From: Myxocyprinus asiaticus
Lineage: Eukaryota > Chordata > Actinopteri > Cypriniformes > Catostomidae
Reading direction: 5' to 3'
Assembly (NCBI RefSeq): GCF_019703515.2
Contig: NC_059368.1
Coordinates: 35,851,831 to 35,915,830 of the forward strand
DNA length: 64,000 nucleotides
Below the pieces are notes generated by a model that did no database searches, was not told the DNA's origin, and saw only the letters and a program-made list of their open reading frames with translations. Shown piece by piece: positions 1 to 10,745 of this stretch. A program made the translations under genes and the position numbers. The first letter of the stretch is position 1. Every line of letters begins with the position of its first letter.

Positions 1-263
1 CACGTACACATAAAACACTCACACATTCACAACTTTTACCTCTCACGTACACATAATACACTCACACATTCACAACTTCTACCTCTCACACACCTAAAAC
101 ACTCTTTTATTCACTTCTTTTACCTCTCGCACACACATATAACATTCATGATTTCACTTCTTTTACATCTCTCTATCTCTCTCTCTCCTTCTCTCTCACA
201 CACACACATATACAAACAGCACTCGCACATTCACTGCTTTTACCTCTCACACACACATACAGC
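1..263. repeat. Minisatellite array, left inverted arm
   Basis: About six degenerate units, each ending in a variant of CTTTTACCTCT and carrying CACTCACACATTCAC, mixed with CT/CA microsatellite. It is the inverted counterpart of 1878-2174. It begins before the window. Confidence 0.75.
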
Positions 264-340
264 GCCCACCTGTGAATCATTCTTTTGAGCGCAAGTTGTT
301 TTTGACACGCCGCACTGCTCGCGTCCAGAGTGTTGTAGGA

Positions 341-721
341 TTACCAACCATCCCACATAATACAGAATATTACGATATTGTTGTGTATTAAATGGAGCAG
401 ACTTACATTCCATATTACAGTTTTTTTTTTTTCAATTGGATACACACTGTGACTGAAACAATTCACCAATTCATCAATTTCTCTTGCTAATGTGCCAGAA
501 ACATACCCGTTCTGCAAAACGGATAACACTTTTTTCCTGCTTCTACACAATTTGCGGTTCTCATGCATTCTTTTTGCAAAACTCTTCACACAACTCTCAG
601 CAGTCCAGCACAATTGTCGTTGTGAATACACCTGCTCCAAATCTAAAACCAAGGCAGTCAAACAAACAAAACTCAATGAGATAATGCAGCAAACACATCT
701 CACATGTGCAAACACAATCAA
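341..721 (-). other. Unrecognised 126-residue open frame inside the transposon
   Basis: An uninterrupted frame of 126 codons with an ATG start, running from a hydrophobic N-terminal stretch (residues about 8-27) into a basic middle region (residues 45-66, rich in Lys and Arg). It lies between the left minisatellite arm and the transposase remnant and partly overlaps the inner inverted repeat. I recognise no domain. It may be the first exon of the transposon or chance. Absence of a matching protein in related elements would favour chance. Confidence 0.2.
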
Positions 722-780
722 CCAAAACTGAATACTTTACTGTCTCAAATAAATAAAAGTCAAACAATTGCTGATTAAAA

Positions 781-805
781 CATCAAAAAAAAAAAAAAAA
801 AAACA

Positions 806-853
<48 letters not shown>
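781..853. repeat. Poly(A) followed by (TA)n microsatellite
   Basis: An A-rich run interrupted by single C residues, then about 20 TA dinucleotides, immediately upstream of the transposase fragment. Confidence 0.9.
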
Positions 854-855
<2 letters not shown>

Positions 856-869
856 ATCAACCAAGAGCA

Positions 870-1250
870 TGAGGAGGTAGAGGAAGACAAAGATGCAGAA
901 ATATATCAGATGAGATACAGTTAGAGCTACTGTGAAAGATAGTGTCATCAACCATGGTATGAGCTTTAGGGAACCTGGACAGAGAGTGCTGCCACGTCTA
1001 AATTGTTATACTGTAGCTAGAATAATTAGGACATTTAGAACTGAGAACAGGTAAGTTGTTGGTTACAGATATTTCTTACAGTATTTTATAGTATTTGCAC
1101 AATACGTCACTTTTTTATGTATGGGAAACCCAACTTCTTCAACCCCTGCCAAACTGAGAGAAGACCATCAAATATTGAAAAAAATACAAATAAATTGCCT
1201 GTTCACCCCAAATCAAGAAGCTCAAATTGTCAGTATGGTTGTGGGCAATA
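870..1250 (+). pseudogene. Transposase remnant, HTH part of an IS630/Tc1-like protein
   Basis: A basic Gly-Arg segment and NISDEI are readable at about 874-918. After a frameshift, some 42 codons read without a stop at 923-1050, ending in the helix-turn-helix-like stretch TVARIIRTFRTENR. This is followed at once by a consensus splice donor (CAG|GTAAGT at 1048-1056). A further block at about 1198-1245 reads LFTPNQEAQIVSMVVG in another frame. This matches my memory of the N-terminal part of fish IS630/Tc1-type proteins that carry a DDE_3 catalytic domain. No catalytic Asp or Glu region survives, and the copy is frameshifted, so it is a pseudogene. Family assignment rests on motif recognition only. 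Confidence 0.5.
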
Positions 1251-1877
1251 CTGTAACGATATTACTATTTTTTGGCTATTTTTATTTATTTATTTATTTT
1301 TTTACAGTACATGGCCGATTTTTCTTTCAAAAGGTGACACTAAATACATTGAGAATTGAGTATGCAGTAAATACAGCAAATTTGGAAATATAATGTCTGT
1401 TTCTAAAGTGTCAGACAATGTTTTTTTTTTTTTTTTTTGCAATCTGAATAAAATTCATTTTGATGAGAAGGTGTTATCTTTTGCAGCACAGTGTATAAAC
1501 TGATGCTTAGTTTGTGCAACATAAATGCTTTTCTGAGTGTGATTCTGACTAAATAATTTAGTTTTGACTGCTGTGGGTAAAGTTTTTCAGCAAATAGTGA
1601 GTTTTTCCTTGTGTGTGTAAGATTTTGGAAATGTGGTATTTTATAATGGCCTTTGTGTATGTAGTTTGAGGAAATGGGTCAATGATTCTGTGAAATGTGT
1701 GTATCTAATTGAAAAAAAAACAACAACCTGTAAATCGATATAGTTAATGTTCAGTTCACACAAAATTATCTGGACTGACAGCTCGGGAGTCTCATTCAAA
1801 AGCAGTTCAGCCGAATTTGCAAATCATTCAGACTGATTCCTTAAAAAAGAACTGACTCAAAAGATTGATTTTCAGAT
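1251..1877 (+). other. 3' non-coding part of the decayed transposon
   Basis: Includes T-rich runs at 1279-1302 and 1421-1438 and the inner inverted repeat segment around 1480-1720. No catalytic-domain coding is recognisable. Confidence 0.35.
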
Positions 1878-2174
1878 GCTGTATGTGTGTGTGAGAGGTA
1901 AAAGTAATGAATGTGTGAGTGCTTTATGTGAGAGGCAAACCAGTGAATGTGTGAGCATTATGCATTTTTGTGAGAGGTAAAAGAAGTGAATGCAAGAGTG
2001 TTTTAGGTGTACGTGAGTGATTTGTGTGTATGTGCAAGCATTTTGTGAGTATGTGCTTGCATTTTGTGTATATGCGAGCGTTACTTGTGAAGGTGCATGC
2101 ACTTGGTGTGTATGTGCGAATGTTTCTTGCGACTGTGAGAGTGTTCTGTGTGGATACAAGAGGTAAAGTTTGAC
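1878..2174. repeat. Minisatellite array, right inverted arm
   Basis: Degenerate units containing GTGAGAGGTAAAAG and GAATGTGTGAGTG, the reverse complement of the units at 1-263. The distal half decays into irregular TGTGTATGTGCGAG repeats. Confidence 0.75.
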
Positions 2175-2197
2175 TAACAGCCTAAACGGCCACTCAT

Positions 2198-2400
2198 ATA
2201 ATACAGTGAAGAGGAATGCATATTTTACTAACCTTACACACTAGCCTAAACCCCAACCCTAAACCTAATTGTCAGTGGAGAAAAAATGTAATCTAAGAGG
2301 ACAAAATGTCACCTCTGAATCACGCTCATCATTGATTATGTGAACACAATTACTTCTTGGTTTCCATGGGATGAGAACCTGTGTTTCACCTGTGTCTCTC
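2198..2400 (+). repeat. Dispersed repeat family A, copy 1
   Basis: Shares a string of conserved blocks with 19241-19432 (same strand) and 9153-9358 (opposite strand): ATACAGTGAAGAGGAATGCA, an ACCCTAAACCTAA tract, CAGTGGA, ATGTAATCT-AGAGG, then TTTCCATGGGATGAGAACC. Non-coding. A tRNA-like head is suggested by the copy at 9153, so it may be SINE-derived. Confidence 0.6.
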
Positions 2401-2644
2401 ATTTCATCACAGCAAAAGGTAAACACTTTTTTTTATATCAGATATTTTGACCTTTCTTTTTTGGGAAGAGGCAAGGTTAGTTCATGATTAGTTCGAATGG
2501 AGTAACCCCTGAGTTTATGATATTCATGATTAAAAAAAAAAAATCAATCTATTTGTTTAAAAAAGAAAGGAAAAAATCATTTTATTTGTCTTTTACCCAT
2601 GTACAGAACACTTGCTATGTTCAAGAATGTGCAAAGGTGAATTA

Positions 2645-3127
2645 GGCTATGTCCACATTAATGCATTTTCCTTCAACTTTACGAAAATGCTCTACCACTG
2701 GATACATTTGAAAACTCAGTCTTTGCGTTGTAGTGTGGACTAGGAAAACAGAAACATTGGAAAATGATGACGTATTTGTCATGTGACGCAGTCATGGGAT
2801 CCATTCAACCCAAAACAATCAAGATAGCGGCCCATGTTGTAGCGGTGTTGTTGTGCCTGATATCCACTTTGATAGCACTGTTAAAGATAAATGTTACTTT
2901 GTACAACCTTAACATTGCATTCCTTCAAAGGCGACTTGAAGTTTGCTCGAAATTGGTGTCCAGTGGCAGAACACCAGGATAACTGCGTTTTAGACTGTAC
3001 GTGGAACAGCGATTTTTCGCATGCACAGTGTGGATGAGCAACTTTTCCAAAATGTTTGAAAAGGGCAGTGTGGATGGAGAGCATAAACGCCGTTTTCAAA
3101 TTTAACCGGATTAATGTGGACGTAGCC
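2645..3127. mobile_element. 483-bp MITE with TTA target duplication (PIF/Harbinger type)
   Basis: Terminal inverted repeats read GGCTATGTCCACATTAAT on the left and GGCTACGTCCACATTAAT on the reversed right end, one mismatch in 18. Both ends are flanked by TTA (2642-2644 and 3128-3130). A 3-bp TWA duplication with GG-starting termini is the pattern of PIF/Harbinger elements. No transposase is encoded; the short frames inside are chance. The interior has further inverted similarity (GTGTGGA blocks). Confidence 0.7.
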
Positions 3128-3130
3128 TTA

Positions 3131-5155
3131 GAAGAGGTCTGATTACATGGATTTCTAAACAAAGGTTCGGTAGGAGCTTGTCAATTTAGTCCGTCAATCG
3201 TAATGTAAGCACATAAAAGCAGCTGCTTCCCTCATTCCTGTGACAATTCTTCTTGCATCCCTCCACCACCCCTATTCCTCCTTCATTATTAATCCTAACT
3301 TACTACAATTAAGTAGTCTGTAGTACGAGAGGTAAATTTTTGTAATTCAATTTCCTCAAACACTACTCAAAATAGCAGGAAATAAAGGTCACAATGAGCT
3401 ATGAGCCTAAATGGCACAATACATAGATCTTCAAATGATAAAATCTCACATTAAACTTAAACAAAAATAATCAAACTGTCACTGCCTGTATATTCACTTT
3501 GCCCGGGCAGGTTCACATTCCCATGAAGGAACGAACGCAAGTATTGTCATGTGCGTGGAGTTAACACTGCTGCGGTTAAATAGCCTCTTCGGGGTGCTTA
3601 GATTTTTAAATGGTTTAAAATCAAAAGGCATTGAACTTGGCTAATTAGTGTACATAAATATGCACACCAGTCTTACCGTTTATAAAGTGCTGAAACTTTG
3701 CTTGGAGAAAAACAACTTGGAATCATGTTTAATGGTGTAACAGTCAGATAACAATGCAGTGCAACTCAACAAAATGAATGAAACACAGCACACGTGTTTC
3801 GAGATGATTTTATAAAAATGAAAGTTCTTTTTAATTTAACTTGGTGTCTAACAATGTGGATTGTCTTGTCTATGCTACTCTTTACAACCAAATAGGTTTC
3901 AGTAGCAGCGCTTCCTGGAAATCAACGTCATGCTGTTGTGTCACGCGATACGGTGCGCCAGAACCTCAACCCTTTAATGTCAGTGTAGGTAGTATTCAGT
4001 CGGTTTTAATTCATTTAAATTATGCGTTGCATATAGCAAAGCCAAAATACAACGTCCACACGTGGATGCGGGGATGCACAAGGTTAATGTCACAGGGAAA
4101 AATGAAAAGACACACATACTGTAGCTCCTTTACACATCTGCGGTGTAACACATCTGCGCTGCTCTTACACTTTAGTTTAGAACAGCACGGACACAAGCAG
4201 AGGGATACAGTAAAGCGTCCGAGTGCTGATGTTCTGAGTCTTTAGGACACATCCTATCAGATTTGAGGACTGGAAATAACTGTTGTATAAAAACGTATAA
4301 CCATATCAGTTATTAGCAAAAGCATGAAAATGCTGATATATAAAAAAACAATGGTTCATTTATAATTAATTAGTGACACTCTTTGTGAAACACACTGTGA
4401 ATTCAAATGCACAATCCAGAAATAATAATAGCCACATTATGTAGAAGGGTTGGCACTCCTAAGAACATGTAATATTAAATGTTTTCTTTTCTTGTTCTCA
4501 CATTAATGAGGAAAAACATTGTTACAGATCTAACATTTGTAAAAGCCGCACTTATAGGCTACGTGATGAGGGAAACCATTCAAAACGTTTGAAACCAGCA
4601 GACGTTTACTTCTGAGACATCGGTATGATATCCATTAATGCTGCATAATTGACTGAATTAAGACTGAAATCACAATATGGACTTGCGCGATTACTAAATC
4701 TTTAAAAAAGGCTATGTTTCAAAATATAGTATGCATTCAGCGCTTCAGTCAGAGCTCTGTGAGCAAGTGGCACCCTCTAGTGGTATGAGAATTTAAAAGG
4801 GGTTTTTGTTTATCTGGTTAAAATGTTTTAGTTTTCCATGATGTTGTTGATATTTTCGTGGAATTGCCCAACATATGCAGAGTGCGAAATTGTGATGTTT
4901 TATCATAAACAGTACATACGTGTAAAATGTGAGTTCTGTTGTTTTAAACTGCTAAAACAGATGTGCAAAAATGTTTTAGAAGTACAAAATAACCGTTTTT
5001 CTTATCAATCATCATGTTATCATATTTAGTTATTTTTAATACTTTTAATCTGTTTAATATTTCATTGTTGCGCTCTTTGAAATTTTGGCACGTCATGTGA
5101 TCAGTCTATGTTCAATGGAAATTATTTTTTATGTTAGAACAGAAAAAAAAGCAGT
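3131..5155. other. No recognisable gene or element
   Basis: AT-rich single-copy-looking DNA. The frame at 3841-4245 (134 codons, plus strand) has no recognisable domain and no coding-like neighbour. A CCCTCTAGTGG motif at about 4772, common in fish repeats, is isolated. Confidence 0.4.
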
Positions 5156-5159
5156 GATC

Positions 5160-5275
5160 TGATGACAAAATAAGATGAGAGGCAAAATATCCATATCGAT
5201 ATTGGCCTATATTTTTGGGTAAAATTGGTATCGGTATTGGCCAAAAATTGTCATATTGGTGCATTCCAAAATCAG
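5160..5275. repeat. Fragment of a hAT-type element end
   Basis: ATCGATATTGGCC, GGTATCGGTATTGGCC and ATTGGTGCATTCC resemble the right end of the hAT element at 52983-54128 (GGTATCAGTATCGGCC ... ATTGGTGCACCACTA). No second terminus is visible. Confidence 0.4.
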
Positions 5276-7088
5276 ATGCAACGCAGCCAAAGATGTATGT
5301 CTTACATATACAGTATGTACATATATGTACAAGTCAATGTGCCCCCCTCCCCCCCAATTACTTAACGAGTACTGAATTACTTTGAGTACTCGAGGAGACA
5401 AAATGACCTAAATGACCATACTGATACTTATTACCATCTGATACAATCACTGAACCATAATAGTGACACTGTACATTTTTGTAAGCAGTTCAGTTTCTAG
5501 GAAACTTAATAACAGCATCTATAAAGCTAGGCAGGAGTCATGTTTAAAATGGTTTTGCTTGAGAACACAGATCATACATCAGTGCAGGCCACTCATATCG
5601 TGGTTTTTAGTATGCAGTGCACACCTGAGGGGGTTTCCTGGATCAGAAGAGATGCTGTAGACATTAGAGCTCTGGTACAGTGCAGTGTTTCCCACCGTTT
5701 TAGCTTTTGGGTGTCAAGACAGCATTTGGCTTTGAGTTCTGGTTGGGGATACTGGTCACACACACACACACTGAACTGTGTGGTGGTGATCCTGTCTATA
5801 ACAACAACCGAGCCTAATTTCATGTAATTTTCCTAAAAAAGGGATTTAACCTTCAATTATTGCAGAGCTTTCTTGGTCTGGAGACTATCTTGCTTTCCTT
5901 CCTTCCCTCTCTTTCTTTCTCTCTCTCTGTATATAACATCTCTCTTTTTCATTCTTTCTCATTAAAACTATTTCTCATCGTTTTTATCAGTACACAGAAA
6001 AGAGTGGGACGGTCCGATCTCCCGCTTGTTTCCATGGAGACCGTGTGTGCGCGTATGTGAGTGAGTGTATGTTGTGCGCATGTGTTTCCCTTTTTGTTCA
6101 GAGCATTCCTCGGAATGGTGTTTTTTAGGATTCAGGGCAGATAACGGAATATGTTTGCTTGTGGAACTGAGATTTTGCAGTGTGTGTGTGAGTGTGTAGT
6201 CACTTCAGCTGTCTGTTTGCCATTTGATGGAATTATGATTAACTGCCAATAATTAGGACTATGCTTATGTGAGTGAGTGTGTATGTGTGTGTCTGTGTGT
6301 GTGTGGGTGGCAGCTAACAGGAGTGGGTGGCGACTACCTCCACTCCACTCTGAATCCTCTGTAATACAGTAAATCTTCACCATAATGAAGCGGATGACGC
6401 TGGCTGTTCTCTCCCCTGCATGCATTTAGATTTAAAAAAGACTGATGACACATTAGGTCAGAGGATCATGCCATCTGCCATTACTCCAGTGCTTCCAAAT
6501 GACTCAGCAGATAAGTAGCAAGAAGGGTCAGTGAAGTTGCTGTGATTGTGTCAGATCAAGATGAAAAAAAAGAAAAAAGAACATCTTTCAACTGCCAAAA
6601 GGCATTGTATATTTTGTATTATTATGTAGCTCTCTGGAACACTTGATTCTGATTGGTCAGTTGCAGCAATCTGCAGTCACATATTTTTGTATAATGACTG
6701 CTAAATTGGTAATTGACTGTTGTCCCAGGCAAACGATTTCCGACATATCGCTTCCAGATTCATGTCTCTCATATCACTCTGTGGTCTCCTTACACAATAA
6801 AATAATGGCAGATACTATTTGCACCCCAATTGAAATACTATCATACAGTATATGGTCATCACTGTGGTGAGTTTATTGTGTTTTTTGGGGAGTAGTTTAT
6901 TATATTTGGAGTCCCACAGAAATCCTACACCAACAACATGATCTCATGGGAAGTCGGCATATTGTTTCCAAATGTTCCAGTACCCTAGGATTGGCCACAT
7001 TATGCAGATGTAACTGGGTTTTCTCTCTGTTTTGTTTAATAAAGGACTCGATGGACAACGTCTCACGCCTTTGGTGGGTTTTATTCTG
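5276..7088. other. No recognisable gene; pyrimidine tract and TG-rich stretches
   Basis: Contains a CT-rich run (5889-5930), TG-rich DNA (6049-6080, 6180-6310) and short chance frames. No transposon termini or exon-like pattern that I can support. Confidence 0.4.
6028..6041. promoter_or_regulatory. Possible RFX X-box-like site
   Basis: GTTTCCATGGAGAC is a near-palindrome close to the RFX X-box consensus GTTNCC-AT-GGNAAC, with one mismatch in the right half. A single 14-bp match in 64 kb is weak evidence and no promoter is seen nearby. Confidence 0.15.
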
Positions 7089-7130
7089 TAGAAATACATT
7101 CAAATGCAGTGGTCAGTCCCATCCAGCATG
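7089..7130 (+). repeat. 42-bp direct repeat, copy 1
   Basis: Identical to 8000-8041 at 41 of 42 positions (core GTGGTCAGTCCCATCCAGC). The two copies lie on either side of the CACTA-like MITE at 7185-7924. Confidence 0.85.
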
Positions 7131-7184
7131 TTCACACACGTTCTCCACCACAACCACTCTCTTGGCTGGCTAACCTTAACTAGA

Positions 7185-7924
7185 CACTCTGTAAAAAAAT
7201 CTGTAAAATTACGGTAAATTACCTGCAGCTGTGGTTGCCAGAGATTTACCTTGAAAAATACGGTAACCACGTTTCAGGCTTTACGGGATGTAATTTTGGT
7301 GCTTGTATATTTTACGGTGCATTACCGTTTATATTATTAAATGATAAACTTGATATATTAACCTTCTGAAACTGTAAAAATCTGCTTTTTACTTTATAAT
7401 GTATTGTTAATCACCATACTAATTACAGAAGGGCACATGATGACATGAAGTTCATCAATAGTGACTCTTCCAGGAGCAATGACCAATAAACATGTAGAGA
7501 CAGTGCTCAGTATCACTCACACAAACACTAAACACCATCAGGGTAACACATGAAATTAAAATAATGCAGTAAACATGAACTAAACTACATCAAATATAAA
7601 ACAGAACACCCCAATGTATGTAACTGATATTCTGGGAAGGCCCGATTATTGTTTTTTTACTGTAGTTTTAACAATAATTTACAGTAAAAAGTACATGTAC
7701 TCTCTTGTTAAACATATTGTAAATTTTTAATGTTAATTATACAGGAAAATCAGACTTATGGTAATTTTTATAGCATTTTACCATAAAATTACATGTATTT
7801 TCTTTTTAAATATATTATAACTTTTTTACAGTATATTTCAAGGTAACTAACCATTAACCAATTAAAGTTTTTTTACTATAGCATTTTTACAGTCTTTTAC
7901 CGTTTATGGACATTTTTTACAGTG
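7185..7924. mobile_element. CACTA-like MITE, about 740 bp
   Basis: The left end reads CACTCTGTAAAAAAATCTG and the reversed right end CACTGTAAAAAATGTCC. The sub-terminal regions on both sides are rich in the unit TTTACGGTAAA or its variants. CACT(A/G)-starting ends with repeated sub-terminal motifs are typical of CACTA (EnSpm) non-autonomous elements. I see no convincing target duplication (flanks AGA and TAC). No coding sequence. Confidence 0.55.
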
Positions 7925-7999
7925 TACTGTATATGAACAATATATAACAGATATGCAATGATAAAAGAAATAAAACACAAAATATAAACAATGTACCTT

Positions 8000-8041
8000 T
8001 AGAAATACATTCAAATACAGTGGTCAGTCCCATCCAGCATG
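8000..8041 (+). repeat. 42-bp direct repeat, copy 2
   Basis: Second copy of the 7089-7130 segment with one substitution. Confidence 0.85.
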
Positions 8042-8184
8042 AAAAAGGAGCATACAGTACACTTTCATACATAAAAAAAACACCAATATGTGTTGATATT
8101 GACCAAATTAGAATATAATTAAAATATTTAGTTTTCCAGGGAGCACTCACCCACCAAATATTCACATGCGCTCCTAAAATCTGA

Positions 8185-8607
8185 ACAAAAGTTCAATTCC
8201 AGGCTGCAGATTATGTTTGGACCACTCAACATGTTTAGCAGTTATAGGTTAATGGTTTTCAGTACTTAGATCCAAAATGTATATTGTTTATTTTATTTTG
8301 ACATGGTTGGCAGTGATTGGATAATGCTGCCCATTACTCTAAATCAAAATTAATTATGCTAATTTCTGATTGGTAAAGTGCTTCAGCACTGGCTATCACT
8401 TGTTTGTTTGACAGTGCAAAGATAGAAAATTTATATTTTGTTGCCAAAGCAGAAAATAATAATAATAATAATTGTAACATAAAAGTCAAATCAAGTTTTT
8501 TTTTTTTTTTTTTTGCTTGTTTATTAGGTGCTACTAGTTACAAATCAAAAGAGGAAATGGAAAATTCATACAGCAGTCACGCTCGGGTCTCAGGAGGTCA
8601 TATTCAT
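8185..8607 (+). repeat. Dispersed repeat family B, copy 1
   Basis: Aligns over about 420 bp with 32374-32792 on the same strand. Shared blocks include CAGGCTGCAGAT, TGTTTGGACCACTCAACATG, ACATGGTTGGCAGT-ATTGG, AACATAAAAGTCAAATCAAG, GGGCTACTAGTTACAAATC (here GGTGC...) and GGTCTCAGGAGGT. This copy has about 100 bp extra in the middle and a poly(T) run. No known family recognised. Confidence 0.7.
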
Positions 8608-8687
8608 ATGCTTTTTACAAAAAATACAAATATTTAAATATTAATTTTAATATTATCTACATAGCTAATGGTAAAACTGTACATATT

Positions 8688-8925
8688 TGTGGCAGGAGGA
8701 GGGTGGGGCCGGGTCGTGATGCTGCACACCCGGCCCCTAATCAGGCAAATCAAGCCCTGGAGAGGGATAAATGCGACCGCAGGCGGCAGTTCCTGGGAGA
8801 GAGAGTTACGGGCAGCTGCCCGACACCTGTGTGTGTTTGTCTTTTTTGTTTAAGTTTATTATTAAAATATTATTTATATTGTTAAGCCGGTTCTCGCCTC
8901 CTCCTTTCCATTGAACTGTGTTACA
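8688..8925 (+). mobile_element. Solo LTR of a Gypsy-type element, 238 bp
   Basis: Begins TGTGGCAGGAGGAGGG and ends GAACTGTGTTACA, with TG...CA ends. It is flanked by a perfect 5-bp duplication, ATATT (8683-8687 and 8926-8930). It is clearly the same family as the LTR at 39923-40153: a GGAGGAGGGNGGGGCCGGG head, then GGGATAA, GGCAGCTGCCC, and a CACCTCCTCCTTTCCA-like tail. A retained duplication around a single LTR means an insertion followed by LTR-LTR recombination. AT-rich R region contains a possible poly(A) signal (ATTAAA). Confidence 0.85.
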
Positions 8926-8994
8926 ATATTATATGCAGTCTAAATGCAATTTGGAGCAAAAGACAACTAGGTTTGTGATCTCTGGTCATTTTTT

Positions 8995-9152
8995 ATTCCA
9001 ATAAACTTATCTGACTTTATTTTAGCGGTGGGGGTTCCGATATTCCACGCACACCGATGATGTCATTATAAGAATATGGTATCGCAAATCGAATATTGCA
9101 TTATCCAACAACTTATTGCATGTAGCATTTTTCCTCCATATCGTGCAGCCCT
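8995..9152. repeat. Truncated hAT-type element, right terminus only
   Basis: Ends CCATATCGTGCAGCCCTA; the reverse complement TAGGGCTGCACGATATGG is a terminus I associate with fish hAT elements. No left terminus found. Confidence 0.45.
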
Positions 9153-9358
9153 AGCAGCGTAGGAGACCTGGGTTTGGATTTCACATTAAAACCAGGAAGT
9201 GATCGCGTTGGCATGATCAGTGACGAGAGCAATTAGGAGTATGCATTTTTCCCTCTGACATTATAATTTTACACCACTGTTGGTTAGGTTTAGGTGTAGT
9301 GTTTGGGTTGGGGGAGTACAGTTTATATAATGTGCATTCCTCTTCACTGTATTACAGC
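9153..9358 (-). repeat. Dispersed repeat family A, copy 2 (inverted)
   Basis: Reverse complement shares ATACAGTGAAGAGGAATGCA, CACCTAAACCTAACCAACAG and ATGTCAGAGGG blocks with 2198-2400. Reading on the plus strand it starts GCGTAGGAGACCTGGGTTTG, which resembles a decayed tRNA B-box region. Confidence 0.6.
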
Positions 9359-10620
9359 CTGTACAGCTGAAAAACTACTCGCTTCTGACACTGCTCCATG
9401 GACATTACACCAGGAAAATGGAGCTCATGTGTGCCCATATGCCCAACAACACTTACTGCTTTGGCCACTAGAGGCAGCATTTAGAAACTCGGTAAGCACA
9501 GACACAATTTTTTTTTTTGCTGTGACATTTTCAGACGGTGCCTTACCTCATCCTCCACAGTTTTAGCACAATTTGTGGACTTTTCAGATGGTCCCTTACT
9601 ACACCCTCCACAGTATTAGCTCGTTTTAGCAACATTTTTTCAGATGGCCACTTACCCACTATAGGCAAAATCTCCAACAAATCTAAACGTTAAAGCTACA
9701 CTATGTAAAAAAAAAAAATTTGTTACAAATGAACAAAATGTCATTGATGAGGGAGTACACCAACAACCCGTCTTCCAAACCATGTTTTTGTCTTACCCCA
9801 ATTCACTACAGTAAGTCTATAATAGAGATTTTTATTTAGAGCTCACGCGAGTGTCTGAGAAACGGGAAGCGATAGCAACAGCTGTTCAGCAGTGCCGTGA
9901 AATCACTCTCCTTGTGGATTTTTAACTGTTTTTAACTGTTTGGTGAAGTTGTTTATCTGCTGTAATCCGTGGGTATGTTTTCTGGTAGGGTTTTAATGTT
10001 TTAATTAATCAAATGTTTACCGATCGTGATGTGTTATAAGTTTAATTTTTTTCCGGTGAAGCTTCTGTTACATGTTTACTAATATTCATGACTTCTGAGT
10101 ATTTTACAATATAACATTGCTACAGTTTCGAGATTCCCAAAGTGTGTGTCTCTAAGTTTGTGTGTGCCGCTGTATTCTTAGGCTTTTTTTTTTATTTTTT
10201 TTACCTCAGTCACAGAAATGCACAAATTGAAAGATTATTTATTTATTTTATTTTTTCATGACGAAGACCGAATTGTCTAAACGTTGCAAGTAAGTGTAAG
10301 CCAATAAAGTATACTACAATAAGACTATTGATAGTATTACGGTTCACTTGCATTCTCCACTGAGGCTGTAGATTGTAATGTAAAAATATAGTGTCTTCAA
10401 TTTTAACTCATATCAGCCATTTCACAAGTTTAATCTCTTAAATTAATATTATTAATATTATTGTACAGATGACTGCATAATACTCAATTCTTAATATTCC
10501 CCTTAATATTCTGCTTCACTGATAAGCAGCTCAGAACTGAAAGTAGTTATAACATATTTGTATCTATGTTATAGCAACTTGACTTAACAAACACAAAGTT
10601 TGAACACAAATGTGAGGACA
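9359..10620. other. No recognisable gene
   Basis: Includes a GCCACTAGAGGCAGC motif at about 9465 and repeated TTTTCAGA(C/T)GG(T/C) blocks every 60 bp or so (9525-9660). A frame at 9303-9566 covers part of this but has no recognisable domain. Confidence 0.35.
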
Positions 10621-10623
10621 GAT

Positions 10624-10745
10624 GGGAAATAGGGCTGTCACGATTATGAAATTTTGCTGACGGTTAACTGGCAAACAAATAATTGCGGTTATGACTATTA
10701 ATTGTCTGTTTTAGGGCTATGATGATTAATTGTCTTAATTTCCTT
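10624..10745. repeat. Left terminus of a hAT-like element
   Basis: TAGGGCTGTCACGATTATGA at 10631 is a terminus of the type found in teleost hAT repeats. A possible distant relative lies near 62105-62160. The right end is not found here; the following 370 bp are AT-rich and unassigned. Confidence 0.35.

Larger units (their letters stand above)
1..2174. mobile_element. Decayed Tc1/IS630-type (DDE) transposon with minisatellite inverted arms
   Basis: Two inverted arms (1-263 and 1878-2174) are built from the same degenerate units of about 40 bp, with the inner edges matching as GCTGTATGTGTGTGTGAGAG on opposite strands. A second, weaker inverted similarity lies inside them: the sequence near 430 and the sequence near 1712 both read GTGTATC-AATTGAAAAAA in opposite senses. 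Between the arms sits a broken transposase fragment (870-1250). The left arm is cut by the window start, so the outer terminus and any TA duplication cannot be seen. A minus-strand open frame at 341-721 (126 residues) lies in the inner inverted region; I do not recognise it. The element is certainly inactive. The link between arms and transposase is inferred from symmetry. Confidence 0.55.

Noticed and set aside
1..263. CRISPR-like array
   Set aside because: Units are irregular in length and sequence, there are no unique spacers, and the genome context is eukaryotic.
3841..4245. A 134-codon plus-strand exon
   Set aside because: No recognised domain, no splice-flanked structure, and composition like the surrounding intergenic DNA.
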